Below, one piece after another: positions 11,461 through 25,105 of a DNA stretch of 64,000 nt. Position numbers and translations under genes: made by a program. Position 1 is the first letter of the stretch, and the number at the start of each line of letters is the position of its first letter. Source of the DNA: Lutraria lutraria (Eukaryota; Mollusca; Bivalvia; Venerida; Mactridae); the NCBI GenBank assembly GCA_964023205.1, contig OZ026839.1:18258386-18322385 (forward strand), in the 5' to 3' direction. The notes beneath the pieces were generated by a model. It made no database searches, was not told where the DNA came from, and was given only the letters and a program-made list of their open reading frames with translations.

Positions 11461-12599
11461 TGTAGGCATAAATGTAGGTCTATTTTAACTTTTAGCTCAA
11501 TGCTACAATAATGTTGATATTTTAAAAGTAGTATATATTGCACCCAATATCTTTATTGGTTTGATAGTTACACTAGATATTTTAAGTTGTTTTTCAACAC
11601 ACAAGAAGAATCTAGATGAAAATTTCATGACCCCAGTTCATGAATTGCTATTTCATGAATCATTCAAGAATTTGTCTCATTTAATAATCAAGATTTTTTC
11701 ATGAAATGTGTATGTGAACTATTCCATGAATTGCAGTGATTTTTTTTTTCAAAACTACCTGTGGCTTTCTGAAGGGGAAAATATAGTGCAATAAATCAGA
11801 AAAGGGGGAAATATGAAATAAAAGCCATTCTATCTTTTTTGTCCATCTCTTGACATAAGTCTTTGATTTCAATGGATTAGTTTGCATTTAGGTGATTTAA
11901 TTTGTAATTGATGTTTGTGTATTTCTTTAATTTCTTTTCAATGAGAAATATATGTTCATTTTGGGGGAAAATATAGCATTTTTAGAGGGAAACATAAGGT
12001 TTTTGGGCTAGGAGAAACAGCATGTATAAGGCTGTAAAATATACAAAAAAATCACTGAATTGTAACGTTTCATTTCGCCAGGGTGGTCAATATTTTACTC
12101 CCATAAATTGAACAGGAATTTCATAATTTAAATGTGACAACACAACATATTTTTCTCTATGTGAATAATTTGTTACTGGATTACTTAGTAGAGTTACATA
12201 TAATGAAGCTGTTGTAATGGTTTAGATTGATACAGAGTTTATCATGGATGAAATCGTTTTATGGGTAAATCATTAAGAGTTTAACTTGAGTAAATGGCTA
12301 AATGCACATGTTTGTCATCTATGTCTCTGGTTTGCCACATTTTTTTAAAATTTCGTTTTATCCATCGAAATTAACACCTTTTATGTCTCGTATTTTCGGT
12401 AATTACATAAAGGAATTTTAAACAGATTATGTACTTTTTGTTTGTTAGTTCTTATAAGCATAGAGTGCTTTTGAATGAGCTTTTGTGATTGTTCAATGTC
12501 CATCAAATTTCCCCACAGAACTTTTTACATCCATTTATTAAAAACTAAGTCCTTTGCTTTGTTCTAAATAGCTTACATGGCATGCTCGCATGTCTGAAC
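11461..12599. other. AT-rich spacer
   Basis: No gene supported. It holds scattered TCATGAAT-type short repeats (11640-11730) and a T-run at 11743. Confidence 0.4.
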
Positions 12600-12990
12600 A
12601 TGGCCTAGACCATAATTGTTGATGATGAACCTGTGGTTGAACATGTTCAATGATTGTGGTTGAATATACTAGTTGACCATGGTTGAACATGTTCAATGAT
12701 TATGGTTGAATATACTTATGATGACCATGGTTGAACATGTTCAACGATCATGGTTGAATATAATCATTGACGACCATGGTTGAACATGTTCAATAATCAT
12801 GGTTGATCATGGTTGAACAATTTCAATGATCACGGTTGAATATGCTCAATGACCATGATTGACCATGTTCAATGATCATGGTTGAACATGGTCTGTCTCA
12901 ACCATGGTTCCTGACGGTGGTCCATTTGTTATTTTGTTAAAATCATGGTTAATCATGGTCAGGCAACCATAGGTTGACCTATGGTTAACC
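12600..12990. repeat. Palindrome-rich tandem array (GACCATGGTTGAACATGTTC units)
   Basis: Diverged units of about 45-55 bp carry the nested palindromes CCATGG and TTGAACATGTTCAA with GATCATGGTTGAATAT linkers. About six units are recognisable, decaying toward 12990. The strand symmetry could allow cruciform or hairpin structure. Confidence 0.8.
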
Positions 12991-15541
12991 ATGGTCACAT
13001 TTCGCAGGGGTAAGACGCCTGTGCTTATAAGACGCACCTGTAAAATGGACTGGCAAACTGAGGTATTTAGCATTGAGCCTTCTATAAGATGCAGTCAAAT
13101 TTTGACATCGAGGGAGGACAGTTATAAGTTCCAGAGCAGGTTAAAATTAAACAATAAGAGCGAAGTATTGCTTTATTTCAAAGCAGAAAATTCATCGCTC
13201 CCGACAGTCGTATAAAACAGAAAGTAGAATTTTACAAAGGGAGTAACTTCTACAGCAGGTTAACTATTATATAGCCCATAATGCACAGTAAGAGAATCTG
13301 TGATTCTGAAATGCCCCCAGATAATGTTAATTCAAATGTTTAACCTATTGCAATCAGCAACGATTATGTCATACAGACTGTGATTTTGACAAGTTGAGTT
13401 ATAAAAGGTGTTAATTTCACTGGATACAAAAGTAATTAACACACACACAAACAAAACAATGTGTCAAACTTGCTAATCCGCGACCACAGAGAACAAAAGC
13501 CATCAAGATAAATCAGAAGATAAACATGTACATTAACTCAAATAAAACTCTAATGATTAACTAATAAAACTATTTTGTCATTGATAACATCTATATTAAT
13601 CTCGTACCTTACTAAGTAATCCAGTAACAAGTTATTTACACAGAAAATATCCGTGTGCCTCACAATTAAATTCCATTTATGTGAGTAAAATATTAACCAG
13701 AGAGCAAGAAACTGATCATTTGATTGACAGGTTGCATCATTTATGATGTCAGTTACATTAACCTTAAACCTAGGCATATTTCAACACCGCTAAAAATAGA
13801 TCAAAGTACTGAAAGTACTGTCGGAATTTGATTTTTTTCATATGAGACAAGTCACTGCCATGGTGTTGCTGGCAACACAACAATGACTGTTAGGAGAAAT
13901 CCTAAATTAGGAACTGTACAGTTGATGGATATTCATGCTTAGGAATTAACATACACCATCTCAATATTGTCATCTGTTTATGTACATATTCTGATATTCA
14001 TGTGCTAAATTCCATCAACCTAGCATGATGGTTATCTAAGTTATCAGATGTTTCGAGTTTTTTATGTAGCCCATTTATATCCAGCCTATATTTTTCCGAA
14101 TCCATCGGTACCAAAATAAGCATTGTTGCTGTCGTATTTACTGATTTAATACATACCGAAAAGCTCTTCAAAACGCTCCATTTTAATAATATATCTTGAT
14201 TATGACCAAATATCACTTTAAATGCACACTACAGTGTTAGAAACTAACTAAAATTGACCTACATAATTCTTTTAGTGATAATTTGGTTTTGAAGGGTTTT
14301 TCGATTTTCCATGACTCGGAACAAAACTGACATAAACCACTATCGATTGATTAATCGTAGTTTAAGATTTTTTTCAGAAAATACATGTAATTGGTATGTG
14401 AATTATATTCAAAATTAATATCATGATGTTGGACTATATGACAGGTTTTGAAGTGAAAGTAAAAGTTTATTGTAAAAAAATACAGCTATTCGGAAACGAG
14501 CCGTTATACGGCGATATTTGCCGATCTCGCTACGGAATATACCGACATCACACGATTTCATCAGTTCCATTATGATCCTTCTGTCTTAACATCAAAATAC
14601 CCTTCACACACTGTGAACCAACATAATAATTGCGAACTTCACAATAACTGTTATTTCTTCGCAAATGTATGTGTACTGCCGTTCTGTTCTCTGCACTTCG
14701 ACGGGAAAACCCCACATTCTATTTTTAGAATTTATCCAACTATATATAGCTCTAGCCGATAGTATCGATCGATACGCGTTGTGGATATAAACCTTAACAC
14801 TGATTTACATATCATGTCAAAAAGTCACATATAAGACATACATCAATAGTAGATTAATGTAATTACATGCATACTTCTGTAGAGAAATTACTGACCTACT
14901 GAACGAAAGCCGAAAGTAGAACTATTTTATGCTAAACTAGTTGGTTTCCGTCCCCAATCTTACAGCACACAATAGAATGAAAGTGGGAACGGGAACCATG
15001 ACAGTTATGGAGCTCACGGCATTTTTGTAAGTCGACGATAGCAAAGGAATTATCAAATTCCAAAAATCAATATAGTTACAAGTCTGGGAATGTGCAAAAA
15101 TAAGTGGGACTTTAAACCTCTGAGTCTAAGTGATAAAACATTTTTTTGGTCACAAGTTGAGTTGGATTTGCGACCTAATTACTATAGAACTTAAGAAGTT
15201 AGGATGAATTAATCGATCAAAGGCGGTGAATTGTTTAGAAGTCGTAACAGAAAACGTGTCAAAGAAAATTTTGTTACTTCAAAGGATGCCGATATTTTAC
15301 ATGATTAACTCGTTCCTCATTATGAAATAATACATCTAAGGCTGAAGGAACCTGTTAGATAAGATAAGAACAGAAAGTTATTAATGCGAACAACATATTA
15401 TAGGTAATGTTGTGTTTTTTTTCTAAACTGTTGGACAACGAGTGGGCGGGGGGGCACGTCGTAAAAAACGAAATCAACGGTCTATAAAATGAAATATTCT
15501 GTCAAAAGTATAAGATTTTGTTAAATTTCTTTTACCTCTCC
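12991..15541. other. No gene recognised
   Basis: A TTATAAGACGCACCTGT fragment at about 13025-13042 resembles the MITE end at 15549. Otherwise short frames only. Confidence 0.35.
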
Positions 15542-15632
15542 TGTATGGCTCGCTTATAAGACGCACCCCCCTCATAAAGTTTGATAATTGAGTCTCAAAA
15601 ATGCGTCTTATAGTCGAGCATATACAGTATGT
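15542..15632. mobile_element. Small MITE with ATAAGACGCA inverted ends
   Basis: GGCTCGCTTATAAGACGCAC at the left and TGCGTCTTATAGTCGAGCAT at the right form imperfect inverted repeats around about 45 bp. TACTGTATATGC-type ends are seen in DNA transposon MITEs. The target duplication is not clear. Confidence 0.45.
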
Positions 15633-15759
15633 ACATGCCCCCTTATCCAATACACCATGACTCTTGTTCACGTGAATGATACTTTTCTACGGACTTAAGA
15701 TGATTTGGGCAATCAGTTCACAGTGATTACCTTTACAATGGTATCGTCCAAAATTCGAC

Positions 15760-17100
15760 CTTGACTATAAGAAAATTGAACTTTAGATACAAAAACGCCA
15801 AATTGTATTGGAGAATGTTAAAAGAAACAGCTCACGTAAAAACACTTGATATACGTCTGTCAAGTTTCGAGCATTATTTTAAGGCTATAAATAACTCGGA
15901 TGACCATTTTTTCCAGCCGGATGAGGACTAATGTATTTCAATGAGCGTTTTGTTAAAGGGGAATTCCAGGTCATGTTTAACGAACTTGATTCCAAATTAC
16001 AGAGTGTGATATATTAAAAGCTATCGGCGTATTGAAAACTGGCAAAAGTGCTGGTCCTGATAATCTTTTAAATGAATATTTTAAACATGGAAAAAATTAT
16101 TTACTACGATATCTGTATAACTTGTTTAATACTGTTTTTAGAACCGAATGTTTCCCAGATACATGGTCAGAGGGATATATTATCCCCTTGCACAAGAAAG
16201 GCTCGCACAATAATCCCGAAAATTACAGAGGGATTACCCCATTGAGTGTTTTAGGCAAATTATTTACAAGAATCTTGAATAATCGTCTAAATAAATGGAC
16301 CAAAACATACAACGTTTACATTGAAGCACAGGCCGGCCTATGAAGCGGTATGGGCACAACAGATAACATTTTTGTTCTGCATGGCCTAATAACTCATATG
16401 ATAAATTCCGGTAAAAAGTTGTTCTGTAGTTTCATAGATTTCAGTAAGGCATTTGATTGCGTAGAAAGAAATTGTTTGTGGCTAAAATTAATAAAAGTAG
16501 GAATCAGAGGTAAAATGTTTACTATAATTAAAAGCATTTATTCAAACATAAAAAGTTGTGTCAAATACAATAATATGCTCAGCAAGGAATTCACTTGCAT
16601 GTTAGGAGTACACCAAGGTGATTGGTTGTCTCCCTTATTATTTGCCATGTATTTGAATGACTTGAAGAATATTTGAGTCTCCACGAGTTTACAGGTATCA
16701 ATGTTTTGATGACAAAATTATTTATATTGTTATATGCCGATGACATTGTGATTTTTTCTGATTCTGATATTATTTATTAGTATGTAACTATTAGTCATAG
16801 AATTGAACTATTCGATAAACTGATATTACCAATCGTCAACTATTCTTGTGAAGTATGGGGCTTTCACAAAGCAAATAATATTGAAAGGGTCTATAGTCAG
16901 TATTTTAAACGTGTTTTGAATGTTAAAAGATGCACACAAAATGACTTTGTGTACGGTATTTTAGGAAGGTTTGAGTTATCATACTACAGATACATTAAAA
17001 TAATAAAATATTGGCTGAATTTCACAAACAACAACATGAACAGCTATCTGTCTTTAGACAAATTAAGCCAACTTCCCTTTCCAGTTTATACAATCTTTTA
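15760..17100 (+). pseudogene. Second non-LTR retrotransposon reverse transcriptase (RTE-like), internally deleted
   Basis: A coding relic of a LINE unlike the one at 5.8-9.4 kb. Before the RT, 15780-15905 reads FRYKNAKLYWRMLKETA in one frame. At 16032-16343 come GKSAGPDNLLNEYFKHG, IIPLHKKGSHNNPENYRGIT and EAQAGL-stop. The same frame restarts at 16350 with TDNIFVLHGLI, FIDFSKAFDCVERNCLW and GVHQGDWLSPLLFAMYLNDL. YADD with IVIFSDSDI follows at 16735-16770 in another frame. The next in-frame block (LFDKLILPIVNYSCEVWG, RVLNVK) belongs to the C-terminal region, so the thumb is deleted. Several stops and frameshifts make it inactive. Clade assignment is tentative. Confidence 0.75.
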
Positions 17101-18536
17101 ATCTACACCATAATCAAAGAAAGCATACTGACTGCAATACTAATTCCGCTCAGCTGGGAAATGATCAATTATTATAGTAAATAGTTTTATACAATTAAAC
17201 TCAGAAAACTAAATCAGCTGTTAGTTCAACAGTACGGTACATCATCAAGCTTGTTAAATTTCTGATAGCTAGTTTCTGTAACAATTAATTACCAAGTTAA
17301 AATGCATCTACAAATACAAGTGAACAGTTTTAGACTCAGCTTATGAGTTGATCACACGTGACAATTAAGTGTAACAGTCCTCCAAACATATTTATAAGAC
17401 ATAAAGTGGTTACATCCTGTACACATGTGTGTCTCATAGCCTACTATTAACAGTTTATCCTTATTAACAAGTCCTATATGATCGGTGAGCAATCCTTCAT
17501 CCTTGGACTCCATAACAGCTTAAAGCATAAAGGAAATAGTATGCAACTAAATGGTGTGATTATATAGATGTATCTGGTATATTTCCTCAATTAAGTGTGT
17601 CAGATCTAAATATATTTCAAATTATTTTATTTTAACTACATGGAAAGAGTCATGTATCTAAATAAGTGCTTGTCGGTAAATACATGACATATTCAAATGT
17701 GCAGAATTAAATTGTTAGCCAATAAAATATTGCGCCCAAGTGGCGGTTTTGCATATCCTGTTTCCGTAAAAGTAGTTCTATTTTCGGTTTTCGTTCGATG
17801 GTTCAGTATAATATCTCTACAGACGTATGCATGCATTTGCAACAATCTACCATCGATGTATGTGTTTTGTGCCTTTTTAACATTATCTTAATATTACAGG
17901 GCGAATTCTCATCTAATCGTATTAATTTCCATGATATTCACATCAACTAGTGTAAGCTTGATGAAGCAGTCGCTATTTATAGAATGAGTTCATGTCGGGT
18001 AACCTGCGGAGGTCGAATTCTTAAACTGCTTTGATTTGAGTGACCCTGATTGTGTTCTTGTGAACAATGCGATGATGTTCTGTTGTGTTAAAATCAGAAG
18101 TATTAATGTTGATATTTACTGTTACTTATGTGTTGTTCACTAGTTTGTGTACAACAAAGAGTTTTTAATGCAATTAAATTATCTTCGATTAATGTGCTGA
18201 ACATTAAACTTTCCAATATTTTTTTTCATTTTAAAATTTTATCTAAGGGACTAGAGAAGCATCAGCATATGTCTTTTACCTACAGTACTTCCTATTACCA
18301 TTATAGTTAGTGTATAGGATGCTAGGGTGACAGCAGTGGACTACCACACACACATTTATCAGACACTGCCAAAACACTGAAAAACACAATAGTCTGTGAA
18401 AAAAATAATAGAAGCCCATGGTAAACAATTCACAAATTGTGCACTATAATTAATGACCAGATAATATAGTTTCCATCTGTATAACCCATTTTTATGTAGA
18501 TTTTGAGATCAAAACCAACAATTAAGGTATAATACT
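17101..18536. other. No gene recognised
   Basis: AT-rich, only short open frames with no family signature; no repeat boundary seen. Confidence 0.4.
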
Positions 18537-19086
18537 GTTAAACAAGCTCAAACGTAGCAAATTTTCTAATCCAAGGGCCCATAACTCTTGAAGTTGTGGT
18601 CCGATTCCACTCATAACTAAACTTGTCCAAGACCGTAAGGTCATACACATTCATTGTAAATATGATTGGGATCGGTGAATAAATGAAGGCGCTAGAGTGT
18701 AAACAAGCTAGAATATAGCAAATTTTCAAAGTCAAGGGCCCATAACTCTTTAAGTTCTGGTCCGATTCTTCAAGATCTTTTGGTTATACACATTTACTGA
18801 AAATATGATTAGGATTGGTGAATAAATGAAGGCGCTAGAGTGTAAACAAGCTAAATATAGCAAATTTTCTAAGTCAAGGGCCCATAACTCTAGAAGTTAT
18901 TGTCCGATTTTGCCCATAATCGAACTTATCCGAGACATTGTGGCAATATACATTGTGAGCAAGTTTGATCACAATTCGTTAAGAGCTGTGGATGCTAGAG
19001 TGTAAACAAACTAATTGTGGACGGACGACGGACACCGGACATTCAACGATCCTAAAAGCTCACCTGATGAATCAGGTGAGCTAAAA
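18537..19086 (+). mobile_element. Family C hairpin-tailed tandem-repeat element
   Basis: Three units begin at about 18541, 18701 and 18843 with AAACAAGCTA-ATATAGCAAA, followed by CAAGGGCCCATAACTC and GGCGCTAGAGTGTAAAC. A short GGACGGACGACGGACACCGG microsatellite follows, then CCTAAA and a perfect terminal palindrome AGCTCACCTGAT-GA-ATCAGGTGAGCT (19057-19082) and AAAA. The tail module matches families A and D although the body is unrelated. Confidence 0.8.
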
Positions 19087-19433
19087 ATACCAGAGTTATG
19101 AGAAAAGTCTACATACTTAAAGGACAACCCTTGTAGTTTCTGAAAAGATTTTTTTTTAAATTTTCCTATGTACATGTATAATCCTATATGAAATAGAGTA
19201 AACCCCGGGGCCACTAATCCACTAGATAATGCTACATACAAAACATCTAAGCCCAATTTTAGCCACATAAACCAACTTTTGGACACTTTTTTAATTTTAA
19301 GAGACTACCATAGAGTCCTTACCCTAACCCACCAGTCATCCAAACCCAATTTGTTTGTACGCACACACAGACTGACGGATGACAGACATCACGCAATCAC
19401 AATAGCTCGCTTTGAGCACTGGTGAGCTAAAAA
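19087..19433 (+). mobile_element. Truncated family D element
   Basis: It shares CTTGTAGTTTCTGAAAAGAT, AAATTTTCCTATGTA and AAACCCCGGGGCC with the large element at 21416-23527. It ends in GACGGATGACAGAC, CAATAGCTCGC and GGTGAGCTAAAAA. It directly follows the family C element. Confidence 0.65.
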
Positions 19434-19477
19434 TCGACTCACATTTAGCAAGAATTAAATCTGATCCCTGAAATTGT

Positions 19478-19697
19478 GCATTACAATACACATCAGGTGA
19501 CCATTTTACATTACAATACACATTAGGTGACCATTTAACATTACAATACCATCATTAGGTGACCATTTTACATTACAATACACATTAGGTGACCATTTTA
19601 CATTACAATACCATCATTAGATGACCATTTTACATTACAATACCATAATTAGGTGACCATTTTACATTACAATACCATAATTAGGTGACCATTTTAC
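19478..19697. repeat. Tandem array, about 33-36 bp unit
   Basis: Six to seven copies of TTAGGTGACCATTTTACATT plus ACAATACACA or ACAATACCATCA. The two variants alternate, giving a higher-order pattern. A single extra unit stands alone at 20152-20192, so the array or a segment of it was once longer. Confidence 0.85.
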
Positions 19698-21415
19698 TAG
19701 TGATTGTAATCAGTCCAGGAAAATTTCGTTGATTAATCAGAGGCAAAAGTCAGTGATTAATCAATTAAAACTGATTAAGTAAGTAATTATCAAACATGTT
19801 ACTATTTCATGAATTTAACATCCCTTACACCAATCAAATAGCACAAAATAAAAAAAAATTGAAATATTCAATGATCTAACATTATTAAGATGTTTGAGTA
19901 AACATCACATCATAATATACTGATTATGAAACAAACCACACTGGGCCAGAATTATGCTGCATTTACGGTTACAGCTTGCACAGCATCACCTTTAAAATAA
20001 AACTGCGTAAGGACTGCAGCACTATAGTCAAGATGACAACTATATGTACAGAAATCAACAATCCGTTGACGAAATGGGAGCATCGTCATCGTCACGTCAA
20101 AGACCATTCAGCAATGATTCGTTGAATAAATGATTAATCAGAACATCACTACATTTTACATTACAATACACAAATAGGTGACCATTTTACATGTTTATAA
20201 ACAATCAGTGTTTCCAAACAAATATCATTTTCATTCATGCATGATAATTTTCATGAAATTCAGTATCTAAAATATTATTAACCAAAATTAAAGCAGGATT
20301 TCAAAGAATTAAAATCATTTTTTACAAAATAATAGCTAGTATATTAAATGCTCCCTTTTGCAAAACGTTATGCCCTGTGATGTCTATAAGGGCAATCTTC
20401 AGAGTAAGAGTCTGACAATGTAACAATAACAACATCTACATGTAAGCAAAACAATAATAAAATGCAGACTACTCACCGAACCACTTATCCCATGTGAAGC
20501 TGAAAAGTAAAATGAAATATTTCTTTAAGATAAACTGATTCAATAATGCCAAAGAAACTCAAGAAACAGATGAAGATGAAATAGTCAGTGGAAGATTCTA
20601 CTGATCTACAAAACATTGCAGTATAACATAAAAATAAACTAATCCTCATGTCACTTGACTAAATTATATATGACAATCTGTCGTGAATATGTACCCCATA
20701 GTGAAATAATTTAACATGAAGAATGTCAGCTTTGTGACATAATTTATATACAATGTATGATCTATTGGTAAACCGTTTGATTATAAAATTTTAGCACATT
20801 CCATCATACTAAGAAACATAGCTCACAAAGTAGTATCTTTTTACTTGAACTCATAGCTATAAAAATGGTCTTTTCCTCACTCCCCAAGAGGCTAATTTAA
20901 TATGATTTAGATAGTCTTAGCAGACAATGTTTGAGAGATCAACCCTCATTCAACAGATTTGTATACAATTTACCTTATTTCCTAGTTCTGTTCCACCAAA
21001 TTGGTGAGAAAATCACTTACAAGTTGTACTTTTTGAAAATGTATAAATGCACTGTGTTAAGTGATTGGCCATCTGGGAGATGTTGAAGTCATTTATGTTA
21101 AGAAGCAGGCATTGTATACATAATGTTAGAAAAGTGTGTTCTCATTTGATACATAGAGCTATAGAGTAAGGCTTGGCTCTACTTCTAGGATTTCATTCAG
21201 GGATTATATGACACTACAAAATCATCAACATAATACACTAAACAGCCATAATGTATTCTGTGAGTGTACATGTATCATCATACCACAGTTTCTTCTACTA
21301 AATACACATAGTCATCCCAAAGTTTCACAAATTTGACCCTTTGATAATCAATGCTTCCTCACATAATCAAAGTACTGAAAGTGCTGTTGGAAGGTGATTT
21401 ATCCATACCAATCAA
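19698..21415. other. No gene recognised
   Basis: Apart from the stray tandem unit at 20152-20192, I see no coding or repeat structure. A 27-bp motif at 21366-21393 recurs at 13801 and 33754. Confidence 0.4.
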
Positions 21416-23527
21416 CAAGAGGGCCATGATGGCCCTGTTAATGTTCACCAGGAAAAAAGGTCACTTGAAGACGAACATTGTTAAAAATTTTCTACACGAG
21501 TACAAGTAAAATCAAGTGACCCTAAAGTCAGGGCCAATTTTTCCCCAGGGTCATAATATGAACAAAGTTGGAAGAGGTCTGCTAGACAATACTACATACA
21601 AAATATCTTAACTCCAGGCCTTGTGGTTTCGGAGAAGAAGATTTTTCAAATTTTCCTATACAAAATAGAGTAAATCCCGGGGCGGGGGCAATTTTGACCC
21701 TGGGGCCATAATTTGAACAAATTTGGTAGAGGTCTACTAGACAATACTACATACAAAATATCTTAACTCTAGGCCTTGTGGTTTCAGAGAAGATTTTTTT
21801 AATTTTCCTATATAAGTCTATATAAATCAAGTGACCCCTGGGGCAGGGCCAATTTTGACCCTAGGGCAATAATTTGAACAAACTTGGTAGAGGTCCACTA
21901 GACAACGCTACATACCATATATCTTAGCTCTAGGCCTTGTGGCTTTGGAGAAGAAGATTTTTCAAATTTTCTTATATAAAATAGAATAAACCCCAGGGCA
22001 GGGCCAATTTTGACCCTGGGTCCATTATTTAAACAAACTTGGTAGAGGACTTCTAGACAATGCAACATACAAAATATCTACCGGTAAGCTCTAGGCCTTG
22101 TGGTTTTAGGCCTAATGCCGTCATTTTTTGCTACTCAAATCGGTCTGGGACGTTGACTTTGATTGTGCGGTATCACTATCAACATCAATTTGATGGGATT
22201 AACAAATGATCGCTCTGCGCTTTTGAATGATTACCTCGACGTGTTTTAATAATTGGGGTATTGAGAATGGCGCGCACAACATACAGCAAGGTTTGACATT
22301 ATGCACGTTCAGGCTTAGCGACGGACCAAATTTTATGAAACTTTTATGGACCGATTTTTCAAAGTCGTTTTATGCTACTCAAATCGGTCTGGGACGTTGA
22401 CGTTGATTGTGCGGTATCACTAAATAAACTTTGAAACTATTATTCAGTTTTGACATTTAAATAAAATCACAATATACCATACTTTAAGTAAAATGTTGAT
22501 ATATGATGTCAATAGTGTCACCGGTGTATATTGCAGGCCTAGCATATACTATGTTAAAGTGTCATCACCATGACGACGTCGACTTAATTGCACCCCGTGT
22601 GTTCGACACTTTGATTATATTTTATGACAGTCGATTTCAGCAACATTTATACGCATTTTAGACGACAGTAGTATTTTGATACGAACATCCGGATCCAAAA
22701 ATCGGATCCAAACGTTCGGAACGGGATCCGAACGTTCGGATATCCGGACTCCGGTTGACATCCCTACTACATACCAAATATCTTAGCTCTAGGCCTTGTA
22801 GTTTCAAAGAAGATTTTTAAAATTTTCCTATATGAAACAGAATAAACCCCAGGGCAGGGCCAATTTTGACCCCAAAGCAAAAATTTGAACAAACTTGGTA
22901 GAGGTCCACTAAACAATGCCACATACAAAATATCTAAGCTCTAGACCTTGCAGTTTCAGAGAAGAAGTTTTTTTTAATTTTCCTATGTAAGTCTATATAT
23001 AAATCAAGTGACTCCAGGGGCGGGGCCAATTTTGACCATAATGGCAATAATTTGAACAAACTTGGTCGAGGTCCACTAGACTATGCTACCCACAAAATAT
23101 CAAAGCTCTAGGCACTGTAGTTTTTGACAAGAAGATTTCCTATATAAGTTTATGTAAAGTCAAGTTACCCCCGAGGCGGAGCCAATTTTGACCCCAGGGG
23201 AATAATTTGAACAAACTTTGTTAAAGTTCGATTAGACAATGCCATATACCAAATATCTCAGCTCTAGGCCCTGTGGTTTCAGACAAGAAGATTGTTTAAG
23301 TTTTTTATATTTGTTGCCATAGCAACCAGAGTTTTTAATGAAATTTAATTTTTTGAACAACTTTGAAAGGGGACCACCCGAGGATCATTCCAGCAAAGTT
23401 TGGTTGCAATCGGCATGGTGGTTTAGGAGATGTTGTTTTAAGTAAATATGGACGCCACTTCACGACGAACGACACACAATGGACACTGGGTGATCACAAA
23501 AACATTCGTGCTCCTGTGAGCTAAAAA
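21416..23527 (+). mobile_element. Family D hairpin-tailed tandem-repeat element, interrupted
   Basis: The head AACAAGAGGGCCATGATGGC is nearly that of family A, with palindrome GGGCCATGATGGCCC. The units (about 150-170 bp) contain GGGCCAATTTTGACCC, TTTGAACAAACTTGGTAGAG, GTCCACTAGACAATGC and AGCTCTAGGCCTTGTGGTTT. The end is ACGACGAACGACACACAATG, GTGATCACAAAAACATTCG and CTGTGAGCTAAAAA. A foreign segment sits at about 22104-22766. Non-coding. Confidence 0.8.
22104..22766. repeat. Insertion in family D with two direct repeats and GGATCC/CGTTCG palindromes
   Basis: The block GCTACTCAAATCGGTCTGGG with the following GACGTTGAC and TTGATTGTGCGGTATCACTA occurs at 22130 and again at 22374. The right end (22680-22766) is dense in short inverted repeats (GGATCCGAACGTTCGGAT) and ends TTGACATCCCTA. 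It breaks a family D unit whose text resumes with ACATACCAAATATCTTAGCT. The element type is not identified. Confidence 0.55.
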
Positions 23528-23658
23528 GGAGAAAATGTACCTATATTGTTCATATCCATGCAAATATTTTTAACATTTACACAATTGGACCGACTTAACA
23601 TTTACATATAATGGCATAATGCAGGGCAAATATATATATGACACTGGAGAAGAGTATA

Positions 23659-23730
23659 TTAGACATTTGCGGTTTAAGACGGTGACGGTGGTGGACATCG
23701 GATTTGGGATTAAATTCGGGGGTCATCTCA
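23659..23730 (+). repeat. Left terminal inverted repeat of the ISL2EU element
   Basis: It pairs, in inverted orientation, with 31438-31503. The outer 12 bases (TTAGACATTTGC) are identical in both ends. A 16-bp identical core TAAGACGGTGACGGTG follows. Confidence 0.85.
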
Positions 23731-25009
23731 AAATCATTGATACATACTCTTGTATAGGGCAAGTGTTACTAATTATTTTGTTTGCATGTCAACTCAAAAA
23801 CATGTTTATTTTACAATTTTATTCATTTTCAAAAGAACTAGTACTAAACCAAGCATATACATCAATTTCGGTACTTTTTGTAATGAATCTGTTACACGAC
23901 TCTTGGTTGTCGCGAGTTAATTCTGCCAGAGGGCGTTTCTGCTGTCGCCTGCGTCTTCCAGGTACCTGGTGTCTACGTGGTTCTTTCCCGCCACTGGCAT
24001 CGGGCGACTTTGTATTTTCAAGTGACTCCTAATTGGGCACATACTCAAAAGCTCTAAGCTGATTCTATGTAAAAGTATTCGTAAACAGAAATGCACATTC
24101 ATGAACAATACTACTTATGTTTGCATTTGTCATATTGCTAAAATCAAAAATTGTTAATGAACAAAATACAAGTAAATTAATAATTCAAAATGACCACGAA
24201 TCTAAACTATTTTAATAGTTGTAGTGTAATTTACCCTGATAATGAAAGCAACATACTTAAATATACGCATCATATATATTATAGGACATCTGAATGATGC
24301 TCAGCGGTTTGGTTTAATGCGCCACATAGGAACTGGGCTACCTTTTCCTACTTGGAGACAAAATAGAGAAACTTAACATCATACCCATGACTAAACTTCG
24401 TCTAGAGAATTGAAGGCTACAAACCAAGATTTGTACCCGTCTGTACACATGGTGCTCTGTGTATTCGCTAGTATCTACAGCTACAGCTGAGCGATGGTTT
24501 ATTGATATTGTACATCAGAAACACTATGACAACAAGTAGATTGTCAAGCTTAGGACTAAATGTTTACACTGAAAAACAGCTGGACTCTGAACATGTTCTA
24601 GATGTAATCAGTCGAAAAAGGAATCGTAAAATTACACTGATATTTGATTAGTACTAAATACTTTTCGTCATGTGTCTTTGCTCCTACTGAAACAATCACA
24701 TAAAAATATTCATTACGGTACTTTTGGTTAATACGAAATGCGTTATAGAAATAAATCGTAAATATTGAAGGTACATGTAGATCTACTGTTTTGTTGTTTG
24801 CATTTGATATCTGTGGAAATAATAGGCATGTGACTTTGTATGCAGTTAGATTTATTGGTCTAATGAATAGTATGTGCATGCAAATTACGGTATTTGCCAG
24901 TGTTAAAAAAAACTAACCTCAGTCGAAAGGTATTGCAATGTGTGGATGCAAAAAAGTCGTGGAAGATTTTTACGAATTTGAAACAGGCATAGATTTGATT
25001 TATTAAAAT
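23731..25009. other. Left interior of the ISL2EU element, no exon identified
   Basis: A GC-richer patch at 23880-24050 is open on both strands but matches nothing I recognise. It is the best candidate for a lost or unrecognised 5' exon of the transposase. Confidence 0.3.
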
Positions 25010-25105
25010 AAGGACTACCTATAGTCTGCAAGGACTACCTCATTTTCTTCGCTGGTAGTCCCGCTGACTACCTCCTGAAAAAGTTAGTGTCAAGCCCTGA
25101 CTTGC
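25010..25105 (-). mobile_element. Solo end of a hAT-like element
   Basis: Read on the minus strand it begins CAGGGCTTGACACTAACTTT and carries repeated GGTAGTC motifs (AGGACTACC, GGTAGTCCCG). CAGGGCTTGACACTAAC is a typical hAT-type end. The opposite terminus was not found. Confidence 0.45.
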
